Part shown: positions 50,722 to 61,149 of the stretch, in pieces | How the letters are laid out: every line of letters starts with the position of its first letter | Position numbering within the stretch: position 1 is the first letter of the stretch | Assembly: GCA_905221605.1 (NCBI GenBank) | Contig: CAJNDS010000552.1 | Span: forward strand, 1 to 64,000 | Source of the DNA: Symbiodinium natans | Lineage: Eukaryota > Sar > Dinophyceae > Suessiales > Symbiodiniaceae | Length of the DNA: 64,000 bases | Direction of reading: 5' to 3' | Program-made: the position numbers and the translations under genes | Notes under the pieces: generated by a model | What the model was told of the DNA's origin: nothing | The model's database searches: none | The model's input: only the letters and a program-made list of their open reading frames with translations

Positions 50722-51274
50722 TTGCCTTTGAACCCTTCAACATTGGAAAGCGTTGACTTCGAAATAAAGGGGAAAACGCGCTTAACATCTTTGGAAAGAA
50801 TTTTCACGGTCCAAGGTTCACGCAACTATGGAACTTGCTTTAAAAAACCTCAATATGCCTTACACAGCCAAGTTCAGGCGCTTCAACTCTTGAGCTGCCT
50901 GCTTGAGAAGAAACATGCCAACAAAGGCCATAACAGTGGAAGCTGAGGCAGGCCAAACATTTTGTGAACGTGAGTGCCAAAAGCAAGTTGGCCCAACTTT
51001 GGAGTGAAGAGATCTGGCTTGAACAAAGTTGGCCAGGCCAAGATGAAGCACATCTTTCAAACCACTGCTGGGAAGAAAAGTTGGCATGCATTGCCAACAG
51101 CAAACTACTGTACCACGGTTTTTAAATTCTAGTGGGTCCCCCAGAGGGCGCAAAGCTGTGGCCCGACTTTTGGAACAAGAAGTTGGCGAAGCCTACTGTA
51201 CCTTAGATGCCACCCGGGCCCAGCGTTTGCTAGAAGACTGTGCTTGTGTCGTTGACCGAGCCAACTTTTCGTGA
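50722..51274 (+). CDS. Coding-like run with frame changes
   Basis: Frame a, 50722-50946 (TLESVDFEIKGKTRLTSLER, SQVQALQLLSCLLEKKHANK), overlaps by 10 bases with frame b, 50937-51125 (LAQLWSEEIWLEQSWPGQDE, to TAA), which is followed by frame c, 51145-51274 (KAVARLLEQEVGEAYCTLDA, to TGA) after cccccag. a and b cannot both be exons of one transcript as written, so either an indel has broken one exon or only one is real. c has good acceptor and composition. Confidence 0.45.
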
Positions 51275-51319
51275 ATCCTGAACCCGAGACCTTAAACACA
51301 AAAGCCGCACGGACCATAC

Positions 51320-51690
51320 TTGAGGGACGCACTGAGAGCAAAAATACGAATTTCCACAAACGAAACCGAGGTCTGTACTGTCATATTTGTACTTGCTTTT
51401 CAACTCAATGTGTTTTATTCCTATGCAAGAACGGGGCATGCAACGCTGTTGGGGGCACATGGGGATGAGAGATTGCTTAGTCTTGGGCTTCTTTTGGTCA
51501 AGTTCGGGCTTCGCAAACCGACTGACCTGAAAGGAGGATGTCTCATATATCCCTAAACCCTGAACCCTAAATCCTAAACCCTAAACCCCCTGTTGACATG
51601 ACAGAACGGAGCTCGTGACGGTGGAAGCGTGTGTCAGCCTGAGCGTCGCACTGCAGTCACAGCATTCAACGGTCTGCATATAGGGTGCGC
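51320..51690 (+). CDS. Candidate exons
   Basis: Frame 51320-51556 (ISTNETEVCTVIFVLAFQL) to TAA and a short exon from 51605 (after tgacag; GARDGGSVCQPERRTAVTAF). Isolated; no domain. Confidence 0.35.
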
Positions 51691-51795
51691 TTAGGGTTTC
51701 GGGTTTTGGGTTTAGGGTGTAGGGTTTAGGGTTTAGGGTTTAGGGTTCAATCAATAGGGATCCACAAACGGACCATAATTTTGACAACCACCCAT
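51690..51795 (+). repeat. Telomere-like run and solo half of hairpin family C
   Basis: TTTAGGG units to 51748. Then gaccataattttgacaacca at 51770-51789, continuing cccat, matching the right arm at 23568-23590 without its left arm. Confidence 0.8.
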
Positions 51796-52201
51796 AGCAT
51801 ACACAGGATAATGAGAGCATCTCTTGTGTCCTATATATACACATGTATACACATATACTTGTTATGCTATAGTTTCTTATGCGTATGATAGATGTTACAT
51901 AGTACACCGTGTTTTTTGATCTTCGGATGAACCTGCGCATTTGTTGCTTAGTTAGGGGTCTCTTCAGTATCTTGTTTCTCCCACAACAGACTTGCCATTG
52001 CGCGACTTCTGCTGCGAGAGGTACCACATTCACATGCCAAGCATGAACATGCACTAACTGAGCTCCCGAACTCACAAAAGCCCTTAGCCCTAAGCCCTAA
52101 ATCCTGGTGCTAAACCCTAACCCCTAAACCCTATAAACCCATTCATAACCCTGAGCTGGCAGTTGGGAGTTGTTTGAGGTTTGAAGTCTCGCGTTACCGG
52201 C

Positions 52202-53802
52202 ATGGGCAACGACCCCGAGGCCGTGTCGTTCCAGTCCGTTGCCGTCGCATGCAGTACAGTTAGTATTCTTGTTGTTATTGCTATTGTTACTTTGAGCACT
52301 TTTCTAAGTCGTACTATCGTTATCATGATTATTGCTTTATCTTAGGACGACGCAGCTCAGGGTTAACTAGAAGTCTTCAGGCCGCTCTTGCCCTTGTCTG
52401 AACACGACGGTGACCCCAGGAATGATAATCAAATGAACGGGTGTTACATCACATGGGCGGGAGCACGAGCACGTCAATGCCGAACATTAAATTGAGGCGC
52501 TCATAATGCAAAGAGGGACTCCTGACAACGAAGTATTTGTGTGATAAATTATATTGGCTCATGCTGTTTGATGATCATGGTGCACTCGTGTGTCGATGGC
52601 GCAGCCAGTAGTTTATTATTCTGTGTTGGCAGAATGGCGGAAACCGAGCAAGCTCAAGAACAGTCGTATTCAAGAGCAAGTCTAGACCCGTGCATACAGC
52701 ATTACGCCGCAGGCATGTGTCCCTCAAGTGTGGATCGTTTTGCACATATCCCAAACCCACTGCAGTACCGCCCCCACGTACGTAGGCTACCATCCTACAC
52801 GCCAGCCCAACGATGTCGGATCCAGTGTTTGGGCTGCAAACTCCGCTCAGAGCATTTTAGGGCTTAGATCTTCGCACGGCTCAGGAACTGCCTCGTCGCT
52901 GAAATGCAATTCAAGGGTGTCTTCAGACCCGAACTGCGGGGCTTTTACCAGAAGTGAGATCTGCGTTTCACTTCTCTTCTGTTCACCTTCATCTCCCAAC
53001 ATTGCCCAAGCTGTAAACCCAGCATCTGCGCCGCAGATCACCTTCTCCCGCGCGACCACGGCAGATGCCCTGCCCTCAAGCGGGTTTGGGGGTCTATAGG
53101 CTGCAGGCCAGGGGTGTATGCACTCTCCGATTATGCAATTCACATGTTGGTTTGATTTTGTATTTCATGTTATTCCTGCTGTACCACGAACCGACAAACA
53201 TGGCTGGGCCCCGGGTCTTTTGCTCGCCTGGCAACAAGCCTGCGGGCTAGATTCGAGCTTGGCTTCGGGTTCTTCTGATTGGGCAAGCGGTGAAACAAGC
53301 CCCTCGCGACATTTTCGTTGAGGCTTGAGATGATTCAACTCGCCTTAGACCAGATTTGCCCTGCTTCATAAGGCGCTGATGTGGTTTGGCCACGAGCCGA
53401 GCCGCAAGGCCGTCGAACCTTGTAGGATCATGCCTGCAAGCAGAGGCACACCAGTGCAGACCGGACCGGAAGATATATGGCAACATTGCAAAAAGGCGCT
53501 CACCGGAGCCCATGTGGAAGCTTCCGGGGCTATAAGCTTGCTGAGCAGTTTTATGTGTCGAGGAGGGCACCGTCGTGTTTCGAGTACCAACGGACCAATC
53601 TTTGTCATTGTTGGGTCCATTTTACATTTTTAAGGGCACTTCAACCCAATAAGGAATATCAGTTTAAATCATTTATATTACCCCAACCATGAACTATAGC
53701 CATAGGCAGAATTAGAATGTTTTGCAGTCGCGGCAAGCAGGCGAAGCAGATGCATCGCACATTGCGGAGTCGCGCAACGGATTCCGTAAAACTTGGTCGT
53801 AG
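52202..53802 (+). CDS. Candidate exons of unknown genes
   Basis: Small ORF from ATG 52197 (MGNDPEAVSFQSVAV, then hydrophobic helices) to TAG about 52347. 52634-52867 from a well-placed ATG (TEQAQEQSYSRASLDPCIQH). 53118-53321 (RTDKHGWAPGLLLAWQQACG). 53379-53633, with overlapping alternatives. Exon 53728-53802 after gttttgcag (RQAGEADASHIAESRNGFRK, to TAG). Between them, 52847-53143 reads better on the minus strand (LGDEGEQKRSETQISLLVKA). Nothing recognised. Confidence 0.38.
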
Positions 53803-53876
53803 GCCACGCTGTGCTTTAGCCGGTTTGCGAACTGACTGGCAGGTTGTGGGACTCAACTTTGCCAACGGTCAATCAG

Positions 53877-55282
53877 TTGGCGGAGGCGCTTTGAGATTCT
53901 TTTGAACTCTGGCGCAGTGAAGTCTCTGAAGCATTGGCGCGCAAGTCCTGGTGAGTGCTGTAGAGCAAAAAAAACGCGAGGTTCCCGGAGCTTCGCAACT
54001 TCCAAGTACGAAATAAGCAGCCAAAGCCTTGAGCTGGAGATTCCCGACTTTGTAGCCTCTGATGTGTGTGCCCAAGCTTCGGCAGGATACAAGAACGGAG
54101 CGTATGCGCAAGAGGAGGATTTCGAGATTTCGAGCTTTCGAGCTGGTGCGAACTGCTGGCAGACATGGCGTTCAGTAGCTCGTGCAGCCTCTTCATGCCT
54201 CTTCCACGTTCGTAGTTCTCAGTTAACACCCATACATACAATATATATATATATATATATATGTAGAAGTTGAGCGCACTGCGCGACATGATGATGTCTA
54301 GCTCGTCGTTTAGCTCATGAAAACCATGCTTTGACTCCAGTAGGTGCATCTCACTTGATGCATAGATGCCCGTCTGTAGTATATACATGCGTGCGCACGC
54401 AGACACACCAGGACGGGCTATTATACCTTATAACCCCTAAAAAAGGCCCTTTATAGGGTTGATTATGGTGATTATAGGGCCTGGTGGCCCATCCTGGCAG
54501 ACATTCAACCCATCCGCCCTTCGCAGGACCTGTGCCGCCGAATGCCCACACTCTACACGTCGCTGTACAACGCAAAGAGGGACAGACAAGTCGTGAAGCC
54601 GCGAAGGGTCATGCCGTGCAGGCTGCAGAAAGGCTGCAGAACCCCAGATGTCAACTGCTCGCAAGCACCTGCTCCAAGCGCACGATTTTTGCCCCTCTTT
54701 GCAGCTCGCTGTGTGCCTGGCTGGGGGCAAAGAAAGCTATAATTAGGAAGCTTTGGTTCCTGGGCAGGACGGGCACTACCCTTTCGGGCCATGCACATGC
54801 TCGAGTACCAGCCCTGCAAGATACTCCGATGCCGGGTCCTCGGGGATGATCCAGCTTCAGGCTTTCCAGGACGTTCGCAGTTCCCACCACGTCATGTTTC
54901 CGGTACTGTTGCTGCTTCTATGGTAGCTGCAGCAGGCGGAGTCCACCGGGGGGGGGTGACTAAAAGATCCATCGACTTTGTGGGAAGAAGCGGGCGCAGT
55001 GTCTGCAGCAACACAACCGTGGAAGCAGAGTACAGGCTGGGGAAGTGCCTCTGCAAGTCGTATACTACAATTACTACAACCCTTCCCCGATTTTTGTAGC
55101 CTCGAGGGTGTTGCAATTGTCGTGCCTTATTCCAGGTGCTGTGGACACCGAAGGTTTGCATCGCGCGAGCGGGCGAGGCGGGCAGGGGGGGCTTGCTCCC
55201 TCCGCATGCTTCCCAGGAGGAGGAGCATCCCACCTGGCTCGGAGCAGAGTTACTCAATGATTTGTTCGTTGCAGCTGCTTGA
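53877..55282 (+). CDS. Multi-exon gene, unknown
   Basis: Exon 53877-53950 (after gtcaatcag; FEILLNSGAVKSLKHWRASP) ends at G|gtgagt. A frame to about 54235 encodes ISSQSLELEIPDFVASDVCA. 54485-54742 encodes ADIQPIRPSQDLCRRMPTLY and AKRDRQVVKPRRVMPC. About 54830-54934 encodes GMIQLQAFQDVRSSHHVM. The last exon 55136-55282, after ttattccag, encodes VLWTPKVCIARAGEAGRGGL and EEEHPTWLGAELLNDLFVAA to TGA. A rival frame (54978-55313) overlaps the last exon. No domain recognised. Confidence 0.5.
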
Positions 55283-55652
55283 GTTGGGAGAGTATGCATC
55301 GAGGAGACAGTAGTGGCTTTCTCCCCAATATTTTGTCGGACGATCAGCAGACGAGACCTTGTGATACAGCGTCCATCTCTCCGCTGCGTACTGTTCCGAA
55401 AGTCGGCGCAGCAAACTGCAGCACAACAGGATGGTTGTTCATGACTTAAGTTGACGGATCGCAAGTCAAAGCTACACTCGCAGTGACAGATTGCTAAATG
55501 AAGCGAATCATTTCCACTAATCTCAGCAATGCCAGCTAGTGGCCACCGGCAAACTACGATCATATATATATATATATGTATATGTATATATATATAGATT
55601 TTGATTTCCATAGTTTGGGATAATATTTTTTTCGCCCACATTTGCCAGGATC

Positions 55653-56882
55653 GTGGCTTCGAGCTCCTTTCGAAGGACCAACAGGCGGGAGTTGGTGACG
55701 GGGCTTGGAATGTGCCTTTGTGCGGGTGACGACGCCCAGAAATGCTTCCTGGGTTGTCCTACTTGGTCTGCCTTGGGCGCCTCGACCAGAGCAGCTACAT
55801 GCATGGATGGACGTTCAGTCTGCAGGCTACAGTGTCACTGGTGGCTGCGGCAGCACCGTCTGGTGCCCAATTGCACCGGCTTTATATGTTGCGAGCATTG
55901 CGGGTGCTAGATGCTCTTCGCAGAAACATCAGAGACTTCTGCAGTGGAAGACGCACGCATCGTTCTGGTTGCGATTCGGCAGCGGTTTATCATCGCACCC
56001 GTACGCAGTGTGTGGTTCTTCTCTGTAAACATAGCTATGTTTAACATAGCGGTGACAAGAAACATGTTCGGAAACTGCAGTTAGATACAATCTGCATTCG
56101 CATATTGCAATCCCCGACATGACTACCTCCTCCTCAAGGAATATCAAGTTTGCTGATCCTCCCGAGCGGTACGACAAGGACTTGATGTCCCACTGGCACG
56201 TTTGGGGATGGCGGCCGTGGAGCTGCGATCGACTCTGTTGTAGCACGTGTCGCATGGGCATGTTCAGCCTGTTGTTCTTGCATCCCTTCTGCAAGAGTTG
56301 CAGAGAGACCGCGAGGGCGACATAGTCGGACGTCCCGGATACTCCGTGTCAACTTCAGGCTGAACACACTGAGGGCCATCCTTCTGGCGCCCCTCATCAA
56401 GCAGCCGGAGGCACAGGGCATCGGGGAGAGTAGGAATGATCAAGTCAATTCTTCTTGCCCGGCGGTGCCAAGAAGAACAAGATTGTAAATCCCAAGTGTC
56501 ACTCAGATGATGTTTTTGACTGGCGTGGTTTGCCTCACTTTGGCCTTTGTGGGTTCACGCCCCATCCTCTTAGGGATGCACTTTTCTGGTGGTTTTGGTC
56601 TGATTGCGAATACTTCAGAACGCTCGAAACCCGAAGCTGACACCGCGGACACCTAGCCTTGCCGAGCAAGTTTCACAAACAACGCAATCTCCCGAGCGCA
56701 AAGAGCGCAAAGACACATTTCTAAAGACACCCCGCCCGGCAAATCTGTGCTCTGATTTGCAGTCACATCGTCGGCTTGCAGTGAGTCGCTCCACGACGGA
56801 CAAAAAGAGCTCTCGCTCTCTCGCTCCCTCTCTCCCTCCCTGTCCCTCTGGGGGTTCCGGCTCCGGCTCCGTCTCCGTCTCC

Positions 56883-56921
<39 letters not shown>

Positions 56922-57191
56922 TCCAAGCTGTGGCTTCATCTCCCCGTGGCGGTAGTTACGCACAGAGACGTCAGGACGCCTCAAGAGCATGTGCGTTGTC
57001 CGTGCTGTTTCCAGGCCCAGACATGTCGTCACACTATCAAGTGTCTTTCGCTTCTTTCTCTTTTCCTTTTTGTCCATACAATATCCGTATGTTGTTCTCT
57101 AGTTAGTGTATATTTTGCATGGGCATCTCACTCGTGCCTTTTAATAAACCTGCTGTGCGCGTCACGACAAGGCCGGAACTTTAAGGTTTAA
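55653..57191 (+). CDS. Exon-rich region, frames unresolved
   Basis: 55653-56044 is open in all three plus frames (one with QLHRLYMLRALRVLDALRRN). 56119-56210 encodes FADPPERYDKDLMSHWHVWG. 56455-56640 encodes KIVNPKCHSDDVFDWRGLPH. A CT microsatellite covers 56885-56915. I cannot choose between frames without transcript data. Confidence 0.3.
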
Positions 57192-57628
57192 GGCTATGAG
57201 GTAGAATGAGGGAGAGAGGCAAATTAGTATGATTGCGCGCGTGGGGCGCGTTCCCCAGCCAGTGGGTCCAATTGTGGGCCCGCTGCATGAAAAAGCCGAG
57301 ACCTCCGACCTCTGCAGCGCGTGCGTAGCGTTTCAGAGCGCGTGTCAGCGCGTTGAGCATGTTGCGTCGTTGCCGCCTCAGCTCCGTGATCCGGGCCGGT
57401 CCTTCCTTCTCAGACATGTGATGTCAGGGGTGGATTTGGATCTTGATGTCGGAATTTGTGCTCTGCTTACATAAGCACTCGACCAACGGAGCCTTTGTGA
57501 TGACTTGGGGGACATGGGCGCTCCTGAATTACAGCTCCCGCAACGATAACGACCCTTATGGCGCTTTGCAGTGGTGCATGCCAGGCGGTCGAAGTAGGCT
57601 TGACTTCTGTTTGGTACACGCTGTTTAG
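57181..57628. other. Coding-like DNA, strand undecided
   Basis: 57229-57420 is open on plus (KAETSDLCSACVAFQSACQR, ending CAT|gtgatg) and on minus (ITELRRQRRNMLNALTRALK), both protein-like. 57443-57628 plus contains LLNYSSRNDNDPYGALQWCM. Confidence 0.3.
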
Positions 57629-57724
57629 AAAATTGTTCTCCGAGCCGACATGTTTCTTAGACCAGGCAAGCCTATGTTTTGGCTTGGAGGCAGTACAATC
57701 CTTGGAAATGACACTGAGCCTGGC

Positions 57725-57770
57725 CCCTAAACCCTAAACCCTGAACCCTAAACCCTAAACCCTAAACCCT
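57725..57770 (-). repeat. Telomere-like array, CCCTAAA
   Basis: Six units, ending 8 bases before the acceptor of the PARG exon at 57779. Confidence 0.96.
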
Positions 57771-57778
57771 CCTGACAG

Positions 57779-59540
57779 ACCACCACCATCGTTCTGGGTG
57801 CCTGGGGTTGCGGTGCCTTCGGGTGTGTCGGCGCCTCAGCAGCTCAGGTTAACAAAGTCCAGGGCCACACCCCCCACCCCCCGAGCCCTAAACCCTAAAC
57901 CCTAAACCCCAAACCCTAAACCCTAAACCCTAAACCCTAAACCCTAAACCCTACACCCCAACCCTAAACCCTAAACCCCCACAAGGCAATGAGCAGGGTC
58001 GATCCTATCCACCTTGGGGGTGGTTATTGTTCGGGGGGATTTTTTTTCATCTTGCGGAACGGGGTCTGGAATACTGGGGGATGGGCTTGGCATGGGAGTC
58101 TTAGAGGTGCTTCAGCCCAGGGTTTTCATGATTTGTGGTGGTACTCATAAACCCCTAAATTTCATGGTTTAGGGTTTCGGATTTCGGGCTTACGGGTGCC
58201 AATCCATATGACCGAAATACTCCAACGGTATAGGGCGCACGCCAGCTATTGCTCTATTTGCTTACAAAACAACAAGAATCCCTATGTTGCCCTCAACGGG
58301 GGGTTCTTAAGCAAATAGTAGATTGCCAGGACCCAAATGACATCGCGGAGCTCTTCGTCTCAGCCCTTGTGACACACAGGCAGGGCAGGGTGTGGCAATG
58401 TTTGGCTATTGCTTCGGGAGCTATTAGGGAGAACGGCCCTGTTCACATAGTTCACCAGGAAGTGCCCAAATCTAAAGCTGTTCCACCGAGCGATCCTGAA
58501 TGGTTTGCGGATTTTGCGGCTTATCTGCGCCGCCTGTTGCAATTCCACCTTTGGCCGATATGGCCTTGGGATGGACAACGTCAAAGTGAAATAGTGGGAA
58601 CCGCTATCTCTTTTTACAAGGAAGCGCACATCGTTCCTTGCTTCCGTTGTCTGGAACATTTCGGGGGGAGAGAGGTCGCGCTTTCCGTCCGGGATGGTGT
58701 GGTCCAGGGGCCCAGACACGTGAGGTCAGGGTATATGCGGGCCTAAACCCTAAACCCTAAACCCTAAATGTAGGGTTGGGGACCCCTGCTCCCCACCCCC
58801 TTCCCCCCCAGCCAGTACTCCAAAAGGTTGACACCCCAAGCCAGCTTGGGATCCCTGACATGTCGGCCTAAACCCTGTAAACCCTCAAGCCCCGGTAACT
58901 TGAAAATCTCACAGGCAAGCGTTTCCCAATTTTTCCCTCCGAACCTGAAACCCTGAAAGATGTCAATGAACTTTAAGACCCTAAACCCTGAAACAGCCCT
59001 GGTTTTGACTGCAGGCTAGGCCGACTCTACAGAGAGATCCACTTTGCCATACCCCAGTTTGAAGCCAGCGCCCCAGCACATTCTGGGAGGGGGTGGGAGG
59101 GCTTAAAATGGTCATAGTCATGTGGGGGGTTTCCCAAAATAAGGGATAATATACCCCAAAATAGTCTACTCCTTGTAGGAACCCCCCAAAAAGGTTACCC
59201 CGATTTTCGGAAACCCCCCATATGAGCGTCCAGAAGCAGCAGTCGCAGCAGGGGGCACCCAGAGAGGTAGTTTTGACGCAGGAGTTCTCAAAAAAAACCC
59301 CGGTGCCCATTGCATACCCCGAGTAGAATAGAATCCCCTGTAAAGGGACCCCCCCCAAAAAGGGTAACCCTATGTTTCTGGAAGTACAACGGGTCGCATC
59401 CAGCGACTGGCCAAAACTCCGCGAAAGTCCCGCGCAAGAGGCTGTCCTCCACTCTGCTGAGCCCTCCCTGGGCCCTGCCATCCAGAACTTTGTTAACTGG
59501 TCCTATGAATGGAATAGTTCAACAACTCAAGGATGGATAA
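57779..59540 (+). CDS. Microbial-type poly(ADP-ribose) glycohydrolase (PARG)-like, C-terminal exons
   Basis: Exon 57779-57826 (after ctgacag) encodes TIVLGAWGCGAFGC, the hallmark LxLGAWGCGxFGND of the microbial-type PARG family, enzymes that remove ADP-ribose chains. Using donor gtcggc it joins in phase to exon 58330-58733 beginning DPNDIAELFVSALV, continuing the family's NDPxxVAxxF; GRVWQCLAIAS fits the next strand. Later exons are phase-compatible: 59015-59110 (LYREIHFAIPQFEASAPAHS), 59227-59266 (VQKQQSQQGAPRE) and 59385-59540 (RKRLSSTLLSPPWALPSRTL, to TAA). The usual Asn of FGND is Cys here. The N-terminal catalytic part (PGGG and QEE motifs) was not found upstream. Confidence 0.72.
57886..57979 (-). 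repeat. Telomere-like array, CCCTAAA, in a PARG intron
   Basis: About 12 units with CCCCAAA and CCCTACA variants, between donor 57827 and acceptor 58329. Confidence 0.97.
58245..58321. mobile_element. Short hairpin element, family B, in the PARG intron
   Basis: Left arm CTCTATTTGCTTAC, right arm GTTCTTAAGCAAATAGTAG, ending 8 bases before the acceptor attgccag|GAC. Same right arm as 22891 and 25366. Confidence 0.65.
58741..58768 (-). repeat. Telomere-like run, CCCTAAA
   Basis: Four units starting right after the long PARG exon. Confidence 0.93.
59111..59226 (+). mobile_element. Hairpin element forming an intron in the PARG-like gene
   Basis: GTCATAGTCATGTGGGGGGT...ACCCCCCATATGAG: arms CATGTGGGGGGTTTCCCAAAA and TTTTCGGAAACCCCCCATATG. 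Exons on both sides stay in phase (TG+C). The sequence AGGGATAATATACCCC fills the loop. Confidence 0.75.
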
Positions 59541-59544
59541 ATGC

Positions 59545-60285
59545 ATAGTAGTCCTGCTAGAAGAAGAATGTAGCTATTATCAGACTATACATCATAGTAC
59601 ACGACAATACAGAGAGTTCACCTCCGTCAAGCCTCAACCCTACCCTAAACCGAAAAAGCCCTAGTGGCTTTCATAGGTCCAAGATGTGAATCCGACTGTC
59701 TTCCGCGACGTCTTCCGCGTCCTGCCTGCACCCACGGCCAGTTCCGAAGGAACTCCCGAATTCCTTGGGGCTTGGGATGGTTTAGGATTCTGCGTAGGGT
59801 TTGGGGTTTAGGGTTCCGGTTTAGGGTTGGGGTTTAAGTGCAGGGTTTCGGGGGCGGGGGGGGGGGGGGTGGTGGAGAACCGGCATTCTGGTTTGAGAGT
59901 TTCGGTTTGGGGATTGCAGGGCCCGTGACTGCCACGGGCCTTGTTGGCCGCCCGTGTTACAGCCGTAAACCCTCCCAAAGCCCAAAAAGGGAGCGTAGTT
60001 GAGGGAAGCGGCACTAAAAAGATGCTAGACTTTAAGCCTTAAAAAGAAGTGGGTGGGAGAGGTGAACAAAGACCCCAGTGAAAGAGAGATCGAAACCAGA
60101 GTAACCAGAGTCAATTAGCCTCATAATGCTGTAAATATTGTTCACCCATCACACCTTGAGACAACCTCTGTTTCCAAGCGACTAAGAACCCAACTCAGAG
60201 ACCACACCCTTCGTCGGTCTCACTCTTTAGCCGCAGCCTTGTTCACCCATCACACCTTGAAACCCGAACTTTCATATCTTGGTCT
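59545..60285. other. No supported gene
   Basis: Downstream of the PARG TAA, probably 3' UTR and intergenic. Scattered TTTAGGG near 59796-59832, a poly-G run (59858-59868), and the word gttcacccatcacaccttga twice (60139 and 60240). Confidence 0.45.
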
Positions 60286-60325
60286 CCCTAAACCCTAAAC
60301 CCTAAACCCTAAACCCTAAACCCTT
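60286..60325 (-). repeat. Telomere-like array, CCCTAAA
   Basis: Five to six units; the last complete array before the repeat-free right end. Confidence 0.95.
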
Positions 60326-60390
60326 AAAATAGGAGCCCACCCTCGGCTCTTAGTATCTGGTGTGAGGGTCATAAACCCTGAAACTGCCAG

Positions 60391-60476
60391 CCCAGGCCGC
60401 AGAGGCGTGAAATTCAAGGAAGTCGATGTGGCGAATCTTGGCAGCAAGGGCTTTCGAGATTTTGCTAGGGTAGTCG
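60391..60476 (+). CDS. Single candidate exon
   Basis: After aactgccag, encodes RRGVKFKEVDVANLGSKGFR; the donor is the first base of GTTTAGGG. No partner exon found in the next 600 bp. Confidence 0.45.
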
Positions 60477-60499
60477 GTTTAGGGTTTAGGGTACGGGGG

Positions 60500-61149
60500 C
60501 AACCGAAGGGGAAAGGGGAAAGAAACCAACCCTTAACAGTTGCCTATATGGATTTCCCAGATCGAACCAGTAAGAGAAGAATCCCACCCTAGAGGGAAAG
60601 GCTAAGGGAGAAGGGTCGGGACTACTACCTCCCACAAGACCCAACACCCAACACACGGACACAACCTTTTCAACGAAAAGCGGACGGCTCTGGGCCATCT
60701 TGAGCCAAATATCCGGGTTCATTGACCCATCCAACCCTCAACACTAACTCCTTTCTACAATACCAATTGCAGCTCCGCACTCCCCCTGTCCTAGGATTTC
60801 CTAGGACACCTTGGAGGTGCAGATGTTTTGGCCAAAAACTGCCATTAAAGCAGCAGCCAGCTGCTTGAAATGCAAAATATGGTTTAACGTCATCCAGGAC
60901 GGAATTATAGCACATTGGCTAACCCACTAACCACAGAGAATCTCTTTTCACCATGATCCTCTCATCACTGAAGACTCCTTGGCCTTCTTCACCACAAACC
61001 GTGGTCTTCGCTACGCGAAAAGCTACTGACTTCTACTATCAGGGATTTCCATACCCTTAATAGTAACCACCACATTGTCAGCACATTGGCTGTTCCAGCG
61101 CACCTGTCTCCAGAAAGAGAAAAACCATCCCTTCATCCATACCATCCAA
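60500..61149. other. No supported gene
   Basis: Contains the palindrome cctaggatttcctagg at 60790-60805. On the minus strand this is downstream of the CCCH ORF stop and may be its 3' UTR. Confidence 0.4.

Noticed and set aside
54978-55100. Copia-type RNase H remnant suggested by TTVEAEYRLGK
   Set aside because: Only the VEAEY word resembles the family; no neighbouring RT or RNase H motif in any frame.
54892-55641. 249-codon minus-strand ORF
   Set aside because: Begins in a TA microsatellite (Tyr/Ile-rich) and runs antisense to better plus-strand exons with splice borders.
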